Part shown: piece by piece, positions 1 to 5,195 of the stretch
Position numbering within the stretch: position 1 is the stretch's first letter
Layout of the letters: each line of letters opens with the position of its first letter
Source: Caryophanales bacterium UBA1231
GTDB lineage: Bacteria; Bacillota_I; Bacilli_A; ML615J-28; CAG-313
Assembly (NCBI GenBank): GCA_002309035.1
Contig: DBWT01000036.1
Coordinates: 14,821 to 20,015 of the forward strand
Direction: 5' to 3'
DNA: 5,195 bases
Made by a program: the position numbers and the translations under genes
The notes under the pieces: generated by a model
Database searches by the model: none
Told to the model about the DNA's origin: nothing
What the model saw: only the letters and a program-made list of their open reading frames with translations

Positions 1-120
1 GCTAAGTTCTGTTCTGAGTGTGGAGAAAAGATGCCAGTTGCTCAATTTTGTTCTGAATGTGGAGAAAAAGTAGCTCCAGGTGCTAAATTCTGCCCTAATT
101 GTGGTCATAAATTAGTGTAG
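1..120 (+). CDS. C-terminal end of a multi-zinc-ribbon protein (5'-partial), possibly the SPFH/YdjI-like partner
   Basis: This is an open frame from base 1 to a TAG stop at 118-120, giving the last 39 residues of a protein that begins upstream of the window. It contains three CxxC knuckles (Cys 4/7, 17/20 and 31/34 of the visible part), each in the pattern [KQ]FCxxCG[EH]K and spaced 13-14 residues apart. This is typical of C-terminal zinc-ribbon tails; an odd number of knuckles suggests a fourth lies upstream. The first two repeats are nearly identical at DNA level (bases 4-30 and 43-69), pointing to recent duplication. The next gene starts 6 bases downstream and is YdjG-like. In Bacillus subtilis and relatives, SPFH-domain proteins of the YdjI type end in such a zinc-ribbon tail and sit beside ydjG, so an SPFH protein is the best guess. 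That is inferred from context only, because the SPFH domain itself is not visible. Confidence 0.8.
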   Translation, partial: AKFCSECGEKMPVAQFCSECGEKVAPGAKFCPNCGHKLV

Positions 121-126
121 TCGCTT

Positions 127-1203
127 ATGAGTGAAGAAGAATTAGAAACGAAGAATCTCAATGAAGTATTTAAGTGCCCACAATGTGGTGCCAATCTTCG
201 TTATGAAATAGAAACAAAATCTTTATCTTGTGAGTTCTGCGGCTATCATCTTCACTTAAATGAAGAAAAATCAAACGAAGAACATGATTTTTCTCAAATT
301 GATGAAGCAAGCAAAACACGTTGGGATAAATCAGTAAAGAAAGCTAATTGTCGTAATTGTGGTGCTGAAATTATCGTTGATTCTAGTCAATTAACTGTTG
401 AATGTCCTTTCTGTAATACAGCAATGGTTATCAGTAATGACGAAATTCAAGGTATTAAACCAGACCGTGTTATTCCTTTTAATGTTTCTAGTAAAGTATG
501 TATTGAAAACTATCAAAAATGGATTAAAAAGAAAGTTTTTGCACCGCGACGTGTAAAAAAAGAATTACCAAATCCATCATTGTTTTCAACATACATTCCT
601 ACATGGACATATGATTCTGATGTTTTTGCATCATATAAAGGTCGACTAGGAAAAAAATATCAAGTCTATGTTGGTAGTGGAAAAGATGGTCACTATGAAA
701 CACGGATAAAATACTTCAAAGTTAGTGGTGTTTATCAATTAAAAGAAGATGATGTTTTAGTTAATTCGGGTAATTCAATTACACAAAAAGAAATACAAAA
801 CATTCAACCTTTTAATACAAATGATTCTACTGTTTATGACAATCGTTTTTTAGCAGGTCATAGTTGTGAACACTACAAAATGGATGTCAAAGATGGATGG
901 AATGTTGCACAAAGGATTATTATTGAAGATTTAAAACGTGGTATTCTAAGTCAATATGATTATGATGTTATTGATTATTTAAATGTTTATCCAACATATT
1001 CAAATATTTCATATAAATATGTTATTATCCCTATTTGGTTGTGTCACTTCTTGTATAATAAGAAAAAATTCCGTTTTATCGCAAACGGTGAAAATGGAAA
1101 AATCAATGGTAAGTATCCATTATCTCCTATTAAGATTAGTATTCTTGTTATTGTTATTCTCGCAATCATTATTGCTCTACTAATTTTCTATTTGAATAGA
1201 TAA
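127..1203 (+). CDS. YdjG-like membrane protein with two N-terminal zinc ribbons and one C-terminal transmembrane helix
   Basis: The protein has 358 residues. The first zinc ribbon uses Cys17/Cys20 and Cys35/Cys38; the second uses Cys75/Cys78 and Cys93/Cys96, the TFIIB-like pattern of paired CxxC knuckles. A beta-rich middle region (about 110-330) includes a family-like stretch around residues 112-145 (RVIPFNVS..., KKKVFAPRRV) and YIPTWTYDSD. Near the end, IPIWLCHFLYNKKKF and NGENGKINGKYP match the usual closing part of this family. A single hydrophobic helix at about 337-356, with only a short Arg-ending tail, predicts a tail-anchored protein with the bulk in the cytoplasm. Known relatives such as B. 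subtilis YdjG belong to a locus with PspA- and SPFH-type proteins acting at the membrane under envelope stress. A role here is inferred. No clear Shine-Dalgarno sequence precedes the ATG; with only 6 bases after the upstream stop, translational coupling is likely. Confidence 0.85.
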   Translation: MSEEELETKNLNEVFKCPQCGANLRYEIETKSLSCEFCGYHLHLNEEKSNEEHDFSQIDEASKTRWDKSVKKANCRNCGAEIIVDSSQLTVECPFCNTAMVISNDEIQGIKPDRVIPFNVSSKVCIENYQKWIKKKVFAPRRVKKELPNPSLFSTYIPTWTYDSDVFASYKGRLGKKYQVYVGSGKDGHYETRIKYFKVSGVYQLKEDDVLVNSGNSITQKEIQNIQPFNTNDSTVYDNRFLAGHSCEHYKMDVKDGWNVAQRIIIEDLKRGILSQYDYDVIDYLNVYPTYSNISYKYVIIPIWLCHFLYNKKKFRFIANGENGKINGKYPLSPIKISILVIVILAIIIALLIFYLNR

Positions 1204-1207
1204 CATT

Positions 1208-2044
1208 ATGATTAAAGATTTAGATAAATTATTAAATTTAGCACTTCAAATTGATGGCGGGGATAAAGATATTACAAGTAATGCGACTATCAATACTAAA
1301 CAACAATGTACAGCAACCTTTATCACAAAACTTCAAGGGATTGCTGCAGGAACTTTGATTGTTGAAAGATTATACAATCTTATTAATCCAAATATTGAAG
1401 TAACAATTCTAAAAGAAGATGGCACATTCTTAAATCGTGGTGATGCCATTGTTTCATTAAAAGGAAGAATGATTGATATCTTGAGAGGATCAAGAGTAGC
1501 ATCATCGATTTTAGATACAATGGGTTCTATCGCTTTTTCAGCAACAAAATATAAAGAAGAAGTTAAAGGACTTAAAACTGAGATTTGTACTGACTTTAAA
1601 ACAATACCACTATTTGAACCTTTTGCGAAAGAAGCATTGGAAATAGTAAATGTTAAACAATATAACAACAATCTTCAACAATATTGTTATTTAAATGATT
1701 CACATATTTTAACGCTTGGCTCAGTTGATGATGCTGTAAAAGCACTTCGTAAAAAGAATTTAACACAACCAATTGAGGTTGAAGTTATTAATTTAAATGA
1801 AGTTGAACAAGCTCTTGCTTTAAATGTTGATAGAATCTTATTAACAGAAATGAATATTGATCAAATGAAAGAATCTCTATTATTAAATCGTTTTAATACA
1901 ATGATTGGTGTTTCTAATATTCCAATTGGTCGCATTCGTGAATATGCGAAAATGGGATTTGATTATATTGTTGTAAATGATTTAGCTTTAAGTGTTAAAC
2001 CAATGAGTGTTTATCTTAAAGTTTATAAAAGAACATTAAAATAG
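1208..2044 (+). CDS. nadC: NadC-family (quinolinate phosphoribosyltransferase-like) protein with a degenerate active site
   Basis: The 278-residue length is normal for NadC (nicotinate-nucleotide diphosphorylase, which converts quinolinate and PRPP to nicotinate mononucleotide). Family signatures are clear: GDKDITS (18-24), GIAAG (44-48), RGDAIVSLKGRMIDILRGSR (77-96) and IEVEV (189-193). Against the Mycobacterium tuberculosis enzyme (numbering recalled from memory) the spacing fits an ungapped offset of 9: Arg105, Lys140 and Glu201 are kept as Arg96, Lys131 and Glu192. But Arg139 is Phe130, His161 is Tyr152, Arg162 is Asn153, Lys172 is Asn163 and Asp222 is Thr213. The TRKT, NHR and KDNH motifs are therefore destroyed and catalysis on quinolinate is improbable. 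The frame is intact, starts 4 bases after the YdjG-like gene without a visible Shine-Dalgarno, and ends in a strong terminator, which suggests a maintained, co-transcribed gene with a changed role. No nadA or nadB is nearby. The fold assignment is secure; the function is unknown. Confidence 0.8.
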   Translation: MIKDLDKLLNLALQIDGGDKDITSNATINTKQQCTATFITKLQGIAAGTLIVERLYNLINPNIEVTILKEDGTFLNRGDAIVSLKGRMIDILRGSRVASSILDTMGSIAFSATKYKEEVKGLKTEICTDFKTIPLFEPFAKEALEIVNVKQYNNNLQQYCYLNDSHILTLGSVDDAVKALRKKNLTQPIEVEVINLNEVEQALALNVDRILLTEMNIDQMKESLLLNRFNTMIGVSNIPIGRIREYAKMGFDYIVVNDLALSVKPMSVYLKVYKRTLK

Positions 2045-2087
2045 ACGGTAGAGAACCTAAGTGGTTCTATCTACCGTCTTTTATTTT
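2043..2087 (+). terminator. Rho-independent terminator closing the zinc-ribbon/NadC-like run, shared with convergent ispG
   Basis: A 10-bp perfect outer stem pairs 2043-2052 (AGACGGTAGA) with 2070-2079. After a 2-base bulge (2068-2069), an inner 5-bp stem pairs GAACC (2053-2057) with GGTTC (2063-2067) around a 5-base loop. TTTTATTTT follows at 2079-2087, giving a good intrinsic terminator for plus-strand transcription. The hairpin overlaps the stop codon of the NadC-like gene (2042-2044) and the last codons plus stop of ispG on the other strand. Read on the minus strand it is followed only by ATTTTAATGT, so termination in that direction is probably weaker. Confidence 0.92.
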
Positions 2088-3104
2088 ATCTAATTCTTTT
2101 AAAAACTCAGGAATGATGCTTTCATATGGAACTGTTTTAAGCATTTGACCTTTTGAAAAAATCACAGCTTTATCTTTTCCTCCAGCGATTCCTAAATCAG
2201 CTTCTTTTCCTTCACCAATTCCATTAACAACACATCCCATAATTGCAACTTTAATATTGAGGTTGATTGTATCAAGAAGAGGTTCTAATTGCTCTAAGAT
2301 TTTAGTCATATCATATTCACATCTACCACATAATGGACAACTTATTAGTTCAACACCATTGCATTTGTGGTATATTTTAAGTAATTCTTTAGCAGCAATT
2401 ATTTCATTTACTGGATCACTAGTTAAAGATACTCTAATAGTATCACCGATATTTTGATCAAGAAGCTTTGAAAGTGCGTATGTTGATCTAATACTTCCTT
2501 TTAGAAGTGTTCCTGATTCAGTTAATCCGATATGAAGTGGATATGGTAGTTCGTTATGTGCTAAAATATTGGCTTCAATAAAGGTTTCAATATTTGTTGC
2601 TTTCAAACTAACGATGATATCATCAAAACCTAAATCATTTAATAATTTAATTTCCCTTTTAGCTTCTTCTAGAAGTCCTTTTGGTGTTGGACCATATTGA
2701 TTTAAAATATCTTCACTTAATGAGCCAGAATTGACACCAACTCTAATTGGAATATTAAAAGCTTTACATTTTTCAACGATTGCTTTTAAATTCTCTTTTG
2801 GCATGTTTCCAGGATTGATTCTTATTTTAGATGCTCCATTTTCAACCGCAAGTATAGCAAGTTTATAATCAAAATGGATATCTGCGACAAGTGGTATATG
2901 AATTTGTTTGATGATATCTTTAATTGCGTAAGCATCTTGTTCATCTTTTACCGCAACCCTAACTATTTCACACCCATATTTTTCTAATTCAAGGATTTGT
3001 TTAACGGTATTAGCTACATCTTTGGTTTTAGTATTAGTCATCGATTGGATGACCATTATACCATCACCAATTGTAACATTACCAACTTTTATTATCTTTT
3101 TCAT
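2067..3104 (-). CDS. ispG: IspG (GcpE), 4-hydroxy-3-methylbut-2-enyl diphosphate synthase
   Basis: This 345-residue protein is the iron-sulfur enzyme of the MEP isoprenoid pathway that reductively converts 2-C-methylerythritol 2,4-cyclodiphosphate to HMBPP in the cytoplasm. The N-terminal barrel shows VGNVTIGDG, IQSMTNTKT (19-27), VADIHFDYKLA (73-83), KIRINPGN (93-100), RVGVNSGSL (121-129) and GLTESGT (193-199). The C-terminal iron-sulfur domain supplies the cluster ligands Cys256 and Cys259 (CPLCGR) and Cys291 (MGCVVNG), and the conserved Glu298. These lie at a constant offset of 14 from the E. coli residues (recalled as C270, C273, C305, E312). Oddities are Ile296 where the family has Pro in NGPGE, and an extra Cys262 after CPLCGR. 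The start at 3104 fits the family N-terminus, but no Shine-Dalgarno is visible; a hairpin and T run lie directly upstream. The last four sense codons and the stop lie in the shared terminator. It probably depends on transcription entering from the HTH gene. Confidence 0.96.
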   Translation of the reverse strand: MKKIIKVGNVTIGDGIMVIQSMTNTKTKDVANTVKQILELEKYGCEIVRVAVKDEQDAYAIKDIIKQIHIPLVADIHFDYKLAILAVENGASKIRINPGNMPKENLKAIVEKCKAFNIPIRVGVNSGSLSEDILNQYGPTPKGLLEEAKREIKLLNDLGFDDIIVSLKATNIETFIEANILAHNELPYPLHIGLTESGTLLKGSIRSTYALSKLLDQNIGDTIRVSLTSDPVNEIIAAKELLKIYHKCNGVELISCPLCGRCEYDMTKILEQLEPLLDTINLNIKVAIMGCVVNGIGEGKEADLGIAGGKDKAVIFSKGQMLKTVPYESIIPEFLKELDKIKDGR

Positions 3105-3110
3105 ATTTTT

Positions 3111-3139
3111 AAAAAGAATAGTTCAATTAAGAACTATTC
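3111..3139 (-). terminator. Hairpin plus T run between the HTH gene and ispG: terminator or attenuator
   Basis: Read on the minus strand, GAATAGTTC (3139-3131) pairs perfectly over 9 bp with GAACTATTC (3124-3116) around a 6-base loop, followed at once by five T residues (3115-3111). This has the form of an intrinsic terminator. The stem is AT-rich (3 G/C pairs of 9), so it is probably weak. It covers the TAG stop of the HTH gene (3136-3134) and ends 11 bases before the ispG ATG, where a ribosome binding site would normally lie. It may lower transcription into ispG rather than stop it, or the two genes may be separately transcribed. Termination itself is inferred. Confidence 0.65.
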
Positions 3140-3628
3140 ACCTTCCACTTCAGTTGTCATTTTTGTTTTTGGTTTTGCAACTTTTTTCTTACGTTGTGGA
3201 CTTCTAATATGACCACGTCTTAAGAAATTGTAAATAGTACTTCTTGAAGCTGTTACACCATAATCGTCTTGAATAATACGTGCAAATTCAGAAAAATTAG
3301 TTCCACGATATTCTTTGCGATATAATTTACAAATCCAAGTACTAAGTTCTGGATCGTATGTGTTGTATGGTTTATATTGTTTATTTTTGTGGATAACACC
3401 ATCAACACCTTCATTTAAAACTTGACGTTTTAAGTTACGTACTTGTCTTGTAGTAACTTTTAATGTTTTGGCAGCTTTTGTACCATTGATTTCACCATTA
3501 ATTAATTTAATGATAGTTCTCATTTTTTTACGTTCAGTAGGTGACATTTTACGACGTCGTTGAACATAAAATTCTTGTAATGTTAATTCTTGTTGTTCAT
3601 TTTCAACATTTAATTCTTTTTCATCCAT
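3134..3628 (-). CDS. Stand-alone double helix-turn-helix DNA-binding protein, related to the N-terminus of IS1202/ISNCY-type transposases
   Basis: The protein has 164 residues. An acidic start (1-19) is followed by a basic stretch QRRRKMSPTERKKMR (23-37). A first helix-turn-helix spans about 38-73 (LINGEINGTKAAKTLKVTTR then QVRNLKRQ), followed by the linker GVIHKNKQYKPYN. A second winged or homeodomain-like HTH spans about 92-138 (DPELSTWICKLYRKEY, then TASRSTIYNFLRRG). A Lys/Arg-rich tail (142-156) ends in acidic residues. The order HTH, 'G[VL]IHxN' linker, second HTH is what is found before the DDE domain of IS1202/ISNCY-type transposases. Here there is no DDE domain and no trace of one downstream. 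The gene is intact, with AGGAG at 3642-3638, 9 bases before the ATG, and its own strong promoter. It is more likely a domesticated regulator or nucleoid-type protein than debris, but its target is unknown. It lies 29 bases upstream of ispG. Confidence 0.75.
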   Translation of the reverse strand: MDEKELNVENEQQELTLQEFYVQRRRKMSPTERKKMRTIIKLINGEINGTKAAKTLKVTTRQVRNLKRQVLNEGVDGVIHKNKQYKPYNTYDPELSTWICKLYRKEYRGTNFSEFARIIQDDYGVTASRSTIYNFLRRGHIRSPQRKKKVAKPKTKMTTEVEGE

Positions 3629-3654
3629 AATAGTATACTCCTATATTTACCATA

Positions 3655-3683
3655 ATTATATCATAATCGGAAATAATTATCAA
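3655..3683 (-). promoter_or_regulatory. Sigma-A promoter of the HTH gene (TTGATA, 17-bp spacer, extended TGATATAAT)
   Basis: On the minus strand the -35 box TTGATA lies at 3683-3678 (5 of 6 to consensus), with a 17-base spacer and a perfect -10 box TATAAT at 3660-3655. A TG one base upstream makes an extended -10. The predicted start of transcription is near 3648, leaving a leader of about 20 bases with AGGAG at 3642-3638. The palindrome AGTATACT (3632-3639) lies in the leader next to the ribosome binding site. The palindrome ATAATTAT occurs at 3652-3659, over the -10, and again at 3673-3680, reaching the -35. Confidence 0.85.
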
Positions 3684-3754
3684 ATAAAATAGTAAAATAA
3701 TAGGAAATTTTTAATTAACAATCTTTTATCTTTTTTGTTTTTAATAGTAAATAA

Positions 3755-3784
3755 TTGTCAAGTTAAACCAAAAAGTGGTATAAT
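3755..3784 (+). promoter_or_regulatory. Sigma-A promoter of the pseudouridine synthase-metK operon
   Basis: The -35 box TTGTCA lies at 3755-3760, with an 18-base spacer and a perfect -10 TATAAT at 3779-3784, preceded by TGG (extended -10, TGGTATAAT). The expected start of transcription is about 3791, so the leader is only about 12 bases and the AGGAG ribosome binding site at 3790-3794 lies at or near the RNA 5' end. There is no room for a leader riboswitch. The rest of the 3629-3802 intergenic region is AT-rich and shows no further gene. Confidence 0.85.
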
Positions 3785-3802
3785 AGTTTAGGAGAATTTA
3801 TC

Positions 3803-4483
3803 ATGAGAGTAAATTTTAGCGATTTAGTACTTTATGAGGATAATCATTTATTAGTTATATTTAAACCATCTAATGTTATTTGTCAGGATGATATTTCAAA
3901 AGATGAAAGCATTGTGACAATGGCCAAAAAATACTTAAAAGATAAGTATCAAAAGCCAGGAAATGTTTATGTTGGTTTAGTTCACCGTCTCGATCGAATG
4001 ACTGAAGGTGTTTTAGTTTTAGCTAAGACTTCTAAAGCTGCATCGAGATTAAGCGATGATATTCGAAATGGTCAATGGGAAAAACATTATCTAGCTTTGG
4101 TCAATGGAATTATCAATGTTGATGGTAGATTAACCGATTATGTTGATAAAATAAATGATACGAAAAAGATGATGATTGTACCAGCTGGTCATGGTCAGCT
4201 TGCTAAGCTATCATACCAAGTTATTAAGACTTTTAAAGCTGAAACTTTGTTAAAAGTTAATTTAGAAACTGGTAGACATCATCAAATTAGAGTTCAATTT
4301 GCTGGATTCAAACATCCACTTGTTGGCGATACTTTATATGGAAATCCTAAAGTTCATAAAGATTTGTATCTTGCTTGCATTAAGATTTCATTTAAGCATC
4401 CAACAACGGATAAATTAATCGAAATTAGTTCACTACCTCGAAGTACAAAGTGGCATAAATATTTAGAAGGAGTAGAGTTATGA
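3803..4483 (+). CDS. RluA-family RNA pseudouridine synthase, single-domain type
   Basis: The protein has 226 residues and would isomerise specific uridines in rRNA or tRNA to pseudouridine. It begins directly with the catalytic domain ([16 protein letters not shown], 10-25) and has no N-terminal S4 RNA-binding domain. The catalytic motif is [17 protein letters not shown] (60-76), with Asp64 as the nucleophile. The conserved Tyr96 follows in KHYLALVNG, and [10 protein letters not shown] (156-165) with [10 protein letters not shown] (171-180) forms the second family block. The family usually has TSG or a similar small residue where this protein has TEG (Glu68). The target base cannot be told from sequence; short S4-less members of this kind are common in Bacillota. 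The start is fixed by AGGAG at 3790-3794, 8 bases before the ATG. The TGA stop overlaps the metK ATG (ATGA), indicating translational coupling in one operon. Confidence 0.93.
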   Translation: MRVNFSDLVLYEDNHLLVIFKPSNVICQDDISKDESIVTMAKKYLKDKYQKPGNVYVGLVHRLDRMTEGVLVLAKTSKAASRLSDDIRNGQWEKHYLALVNGIINVDGRLTDYVDKINDTKKMMIVPAGHGQLAKLSYQVIKTFKAETLLKVNLETGRHHQIRVQFAGFKHPLVGDTLYGNPKVHKDLYLACIKISFKHPTTDKLIEISSLPRSTKWHKYLEGVEL

Positions 4484-5195
4484 AAAATAGAATTTTTACA
4501 TCAGAAGCTGTGACTGAAGGTCATCCTGATAAAATTTGTGATCAGATTAGCGATGCAATATTAGATGATATTATTAAAAGAGATCCAATGGCTCGTGTTG
4601 CTTGTGAAACTTGTTGTACAACTGGTCTCGTTTTAGTTATGGGTGAGATCACTACTAACGTATATTGTGATGTTCAAAAAATAGTAAGAAAAGTTGTTGA
4701 TGAAATCGGTTATAATCGTGGTAAATATGGTTTTGATGCTGAAAACTTAGCATGTATTACATCAATTAGTGAACAATCACATGATATTGCTTTAGGTGTT
4801 GATAAAGATGGTGCAGGGGATCAAGGTATGATGTTTGGTTTTGCCTGCAATGAAACTGATTCTTATATGCCAATGCCTATCTACTTAGCCCAAAAACTTG
4901 CTAAAAGATTAAGTGATGTAAGAAAGCAAAAAATCATAAATGGTTTAAGACCTGATGGTAAAACACAAGTAAGTGTAATGTATGATGAAACAGGCAAACC
5001 AAAGAAGATTACAACAATTGTTGTTTCAACACAACATGATGAATTAGTAGAACACGATCAATTAGAAGATTTAATTATTGAACATGTAATTAAACCAGTT
5101 ATTCCCTCAAAACTTATCGACAAACATACGAAGGTTTTAGTTAATCCAACTGGTCAATTTATTATTGGTGGTCCAAAAGGTGATTCTGGTCTTAC
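4480..5195 (+). CDS. metK: MetK, S-adenosylmethionine synthetase (3'-partial)
   Basis: The frame runs from the ATG at 4480 to the window end without a stop: 238 codons of a protein usually near 390-400. It makes S-adenosylmethionine from methionine and ATP in the cytoplasm. The N-terminus [20 protein letters not shown] (6-25) carries the ATP-site His15 and the metal ligand Asp17. Glu43 and Gln99 match methionine/metal-loop positions. The signature [12 protein letters not shown] lies at 111-122, with Asp114. The window cuts off in the GGPKGDSGL block, just before the expected glycine-rich phosphate loop. AAGGAG at 4467-4472, 7 bases before the ATG, fixes the start, which overlaps the upstream stop by 4 bases. 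No SAM-responsive leader is visible in front of metK or its operon. The two neighbours may be linked by demand for RNA modification, but this is only a suggestion. Confidence 0.97.
   Translation, partial: MKNRIFTSEAVTEGHPDKICDQISDAILDDIIKRDPMARVACETCCTTGLVLVMGEITTNVYCDVQKIVRKVVDEIGYNRGKYGFDAENLACITSISEQSHDIALGVDKDGAGDQGMMFGFACNETDSYMPMPIYLAQKLAKRLSDVRKQKIINGLRPDGKTQVSVMYDETGKPKKITTIVVSTQHDELVEHDQLEDLIIEHVIKPVIPSKLIDKHTKVLVNPTGQFIIGGPKGDSGL

Noticed and set aside
983..1183. A 66-codon frame inside the YdjG-like gene, plus strand
   Set aside because: It lies wholly in another frame of a well-supported gene, has no ribosome binding site, and is made hydrophobic by the underlying transmembrane segment.
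1333..1671. A 112-codon minus-strand frame opposite the NadC-like gene
   Set aside because: It is antisense to a recognised gene and shows no family motif or promoter.
2257..2457. A 66-codon plus-strand frame opposite ispG
   Set aside because: It is an antisense shadow of the highly conserved iron-sulfur domain of ispG.
3085..3139. A leaderless promoter for ispG using TATTCT (3121-3116)
   Set aside because: Only 4 of 6 bases match the -10 consensus and no -35 lies at a suitable distance; the sequence is better explained as part of the hairpin stem.
2997..3212. Short plus-strand frames (2997-3212, 3022-3207) across the ispG start and HTH gene end
   Set aside because: They are shadows of the two minus-strand genes, with no ribosome binding site or recognisable product.
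3105..3660. An insertion sequence around the HTH gene
   Set aside because: No terminal inverted repeats, target duplications or catalytic domain are visible; the only inverted repeat is the hairpin at the 3' end.
3629..3802. A small RNA or riboswitch in the divergent intergenic region
   Set aside because: Both promoters leave only short leaders, and the remaining AT-rich DNA shows no stable stem other than tiny palindromes.

Overview
The window comes from an AT-rich, low-G+C Gram-positive bacterium (Bacillota). Gene content (IspG of the MEP isoprenoid pathway, a YdjG-like zinc-ribbon membrane protein, a Firmicutes-type RluA-family enzyme) and codon use suggest the Mollicutes-adjacent or Erysipelotrichia-like Bacilli, but the sequence cannot fix the genus. 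TGA acts as a stop: the pseudouridine synthase gene ends in TGA where metK starts, and reading TGA as Trp there would run the frame across metK. The organism therefore uses the standard bacterial code, unlike Mycoplasma or Spiroplasma.

Layout. (1) Positions 1-2044, plus strand, hold a tight three-gene run: the zinc-ribbon C-terminus of a protein that starts outside the window, a two-zinc-ribbon protein with one C-terminal membrane helix (YdjG-like), and a NadC-family protein. Gaps are 6 and 4 bases, and a strong hairpin terminator at 2043-2087 closes the run. (2) On the minus strand, converging on that terminator, are a small double helix-turn-helix protein (3628 to 3134) and ispG (3104 to 2067). 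A 9-bp hairpin followed by a T run lies in the short gap between them. (3) A 174-base AT-rich divergent intergenic region (3629-3802) carries two good sigma-A promoters, both with extended -10 elements. (4) Plus strand from 3803: an RluA-family pseudouridine synthase overlaps the start of metK by 4 bases; metK runs off the end of the window.

How the genes fit together. The first two genes resemble the part of the Bacillus subtilis ydjFGHI locus where an SPFH/zinc-ribbon protein and a zinc-ribbon membrane protein link PspA-type membrane-stress functions to the membrane. The NadC-like protein behind them keeps the fold signature but has lost most residues that bind quinolinate and one metal/PRPP residue, so it is probably not a working NAD-biosynthesis enzyme. 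IspG and MetK are ordinary housekeeping enzymes. The HTH protein resembles the DNA-binding half of an IS1202/ISNCY-type transposase without any catalytic domain, and has its own promoter, ribosome binding site and stop.

The points most worth checking are the NadC-like pseudoenzyme tied to the zinc-ribbon membrane gene, the stand-alone transposase-type HTH protein, and the hairpin placed directly before the ispG start.
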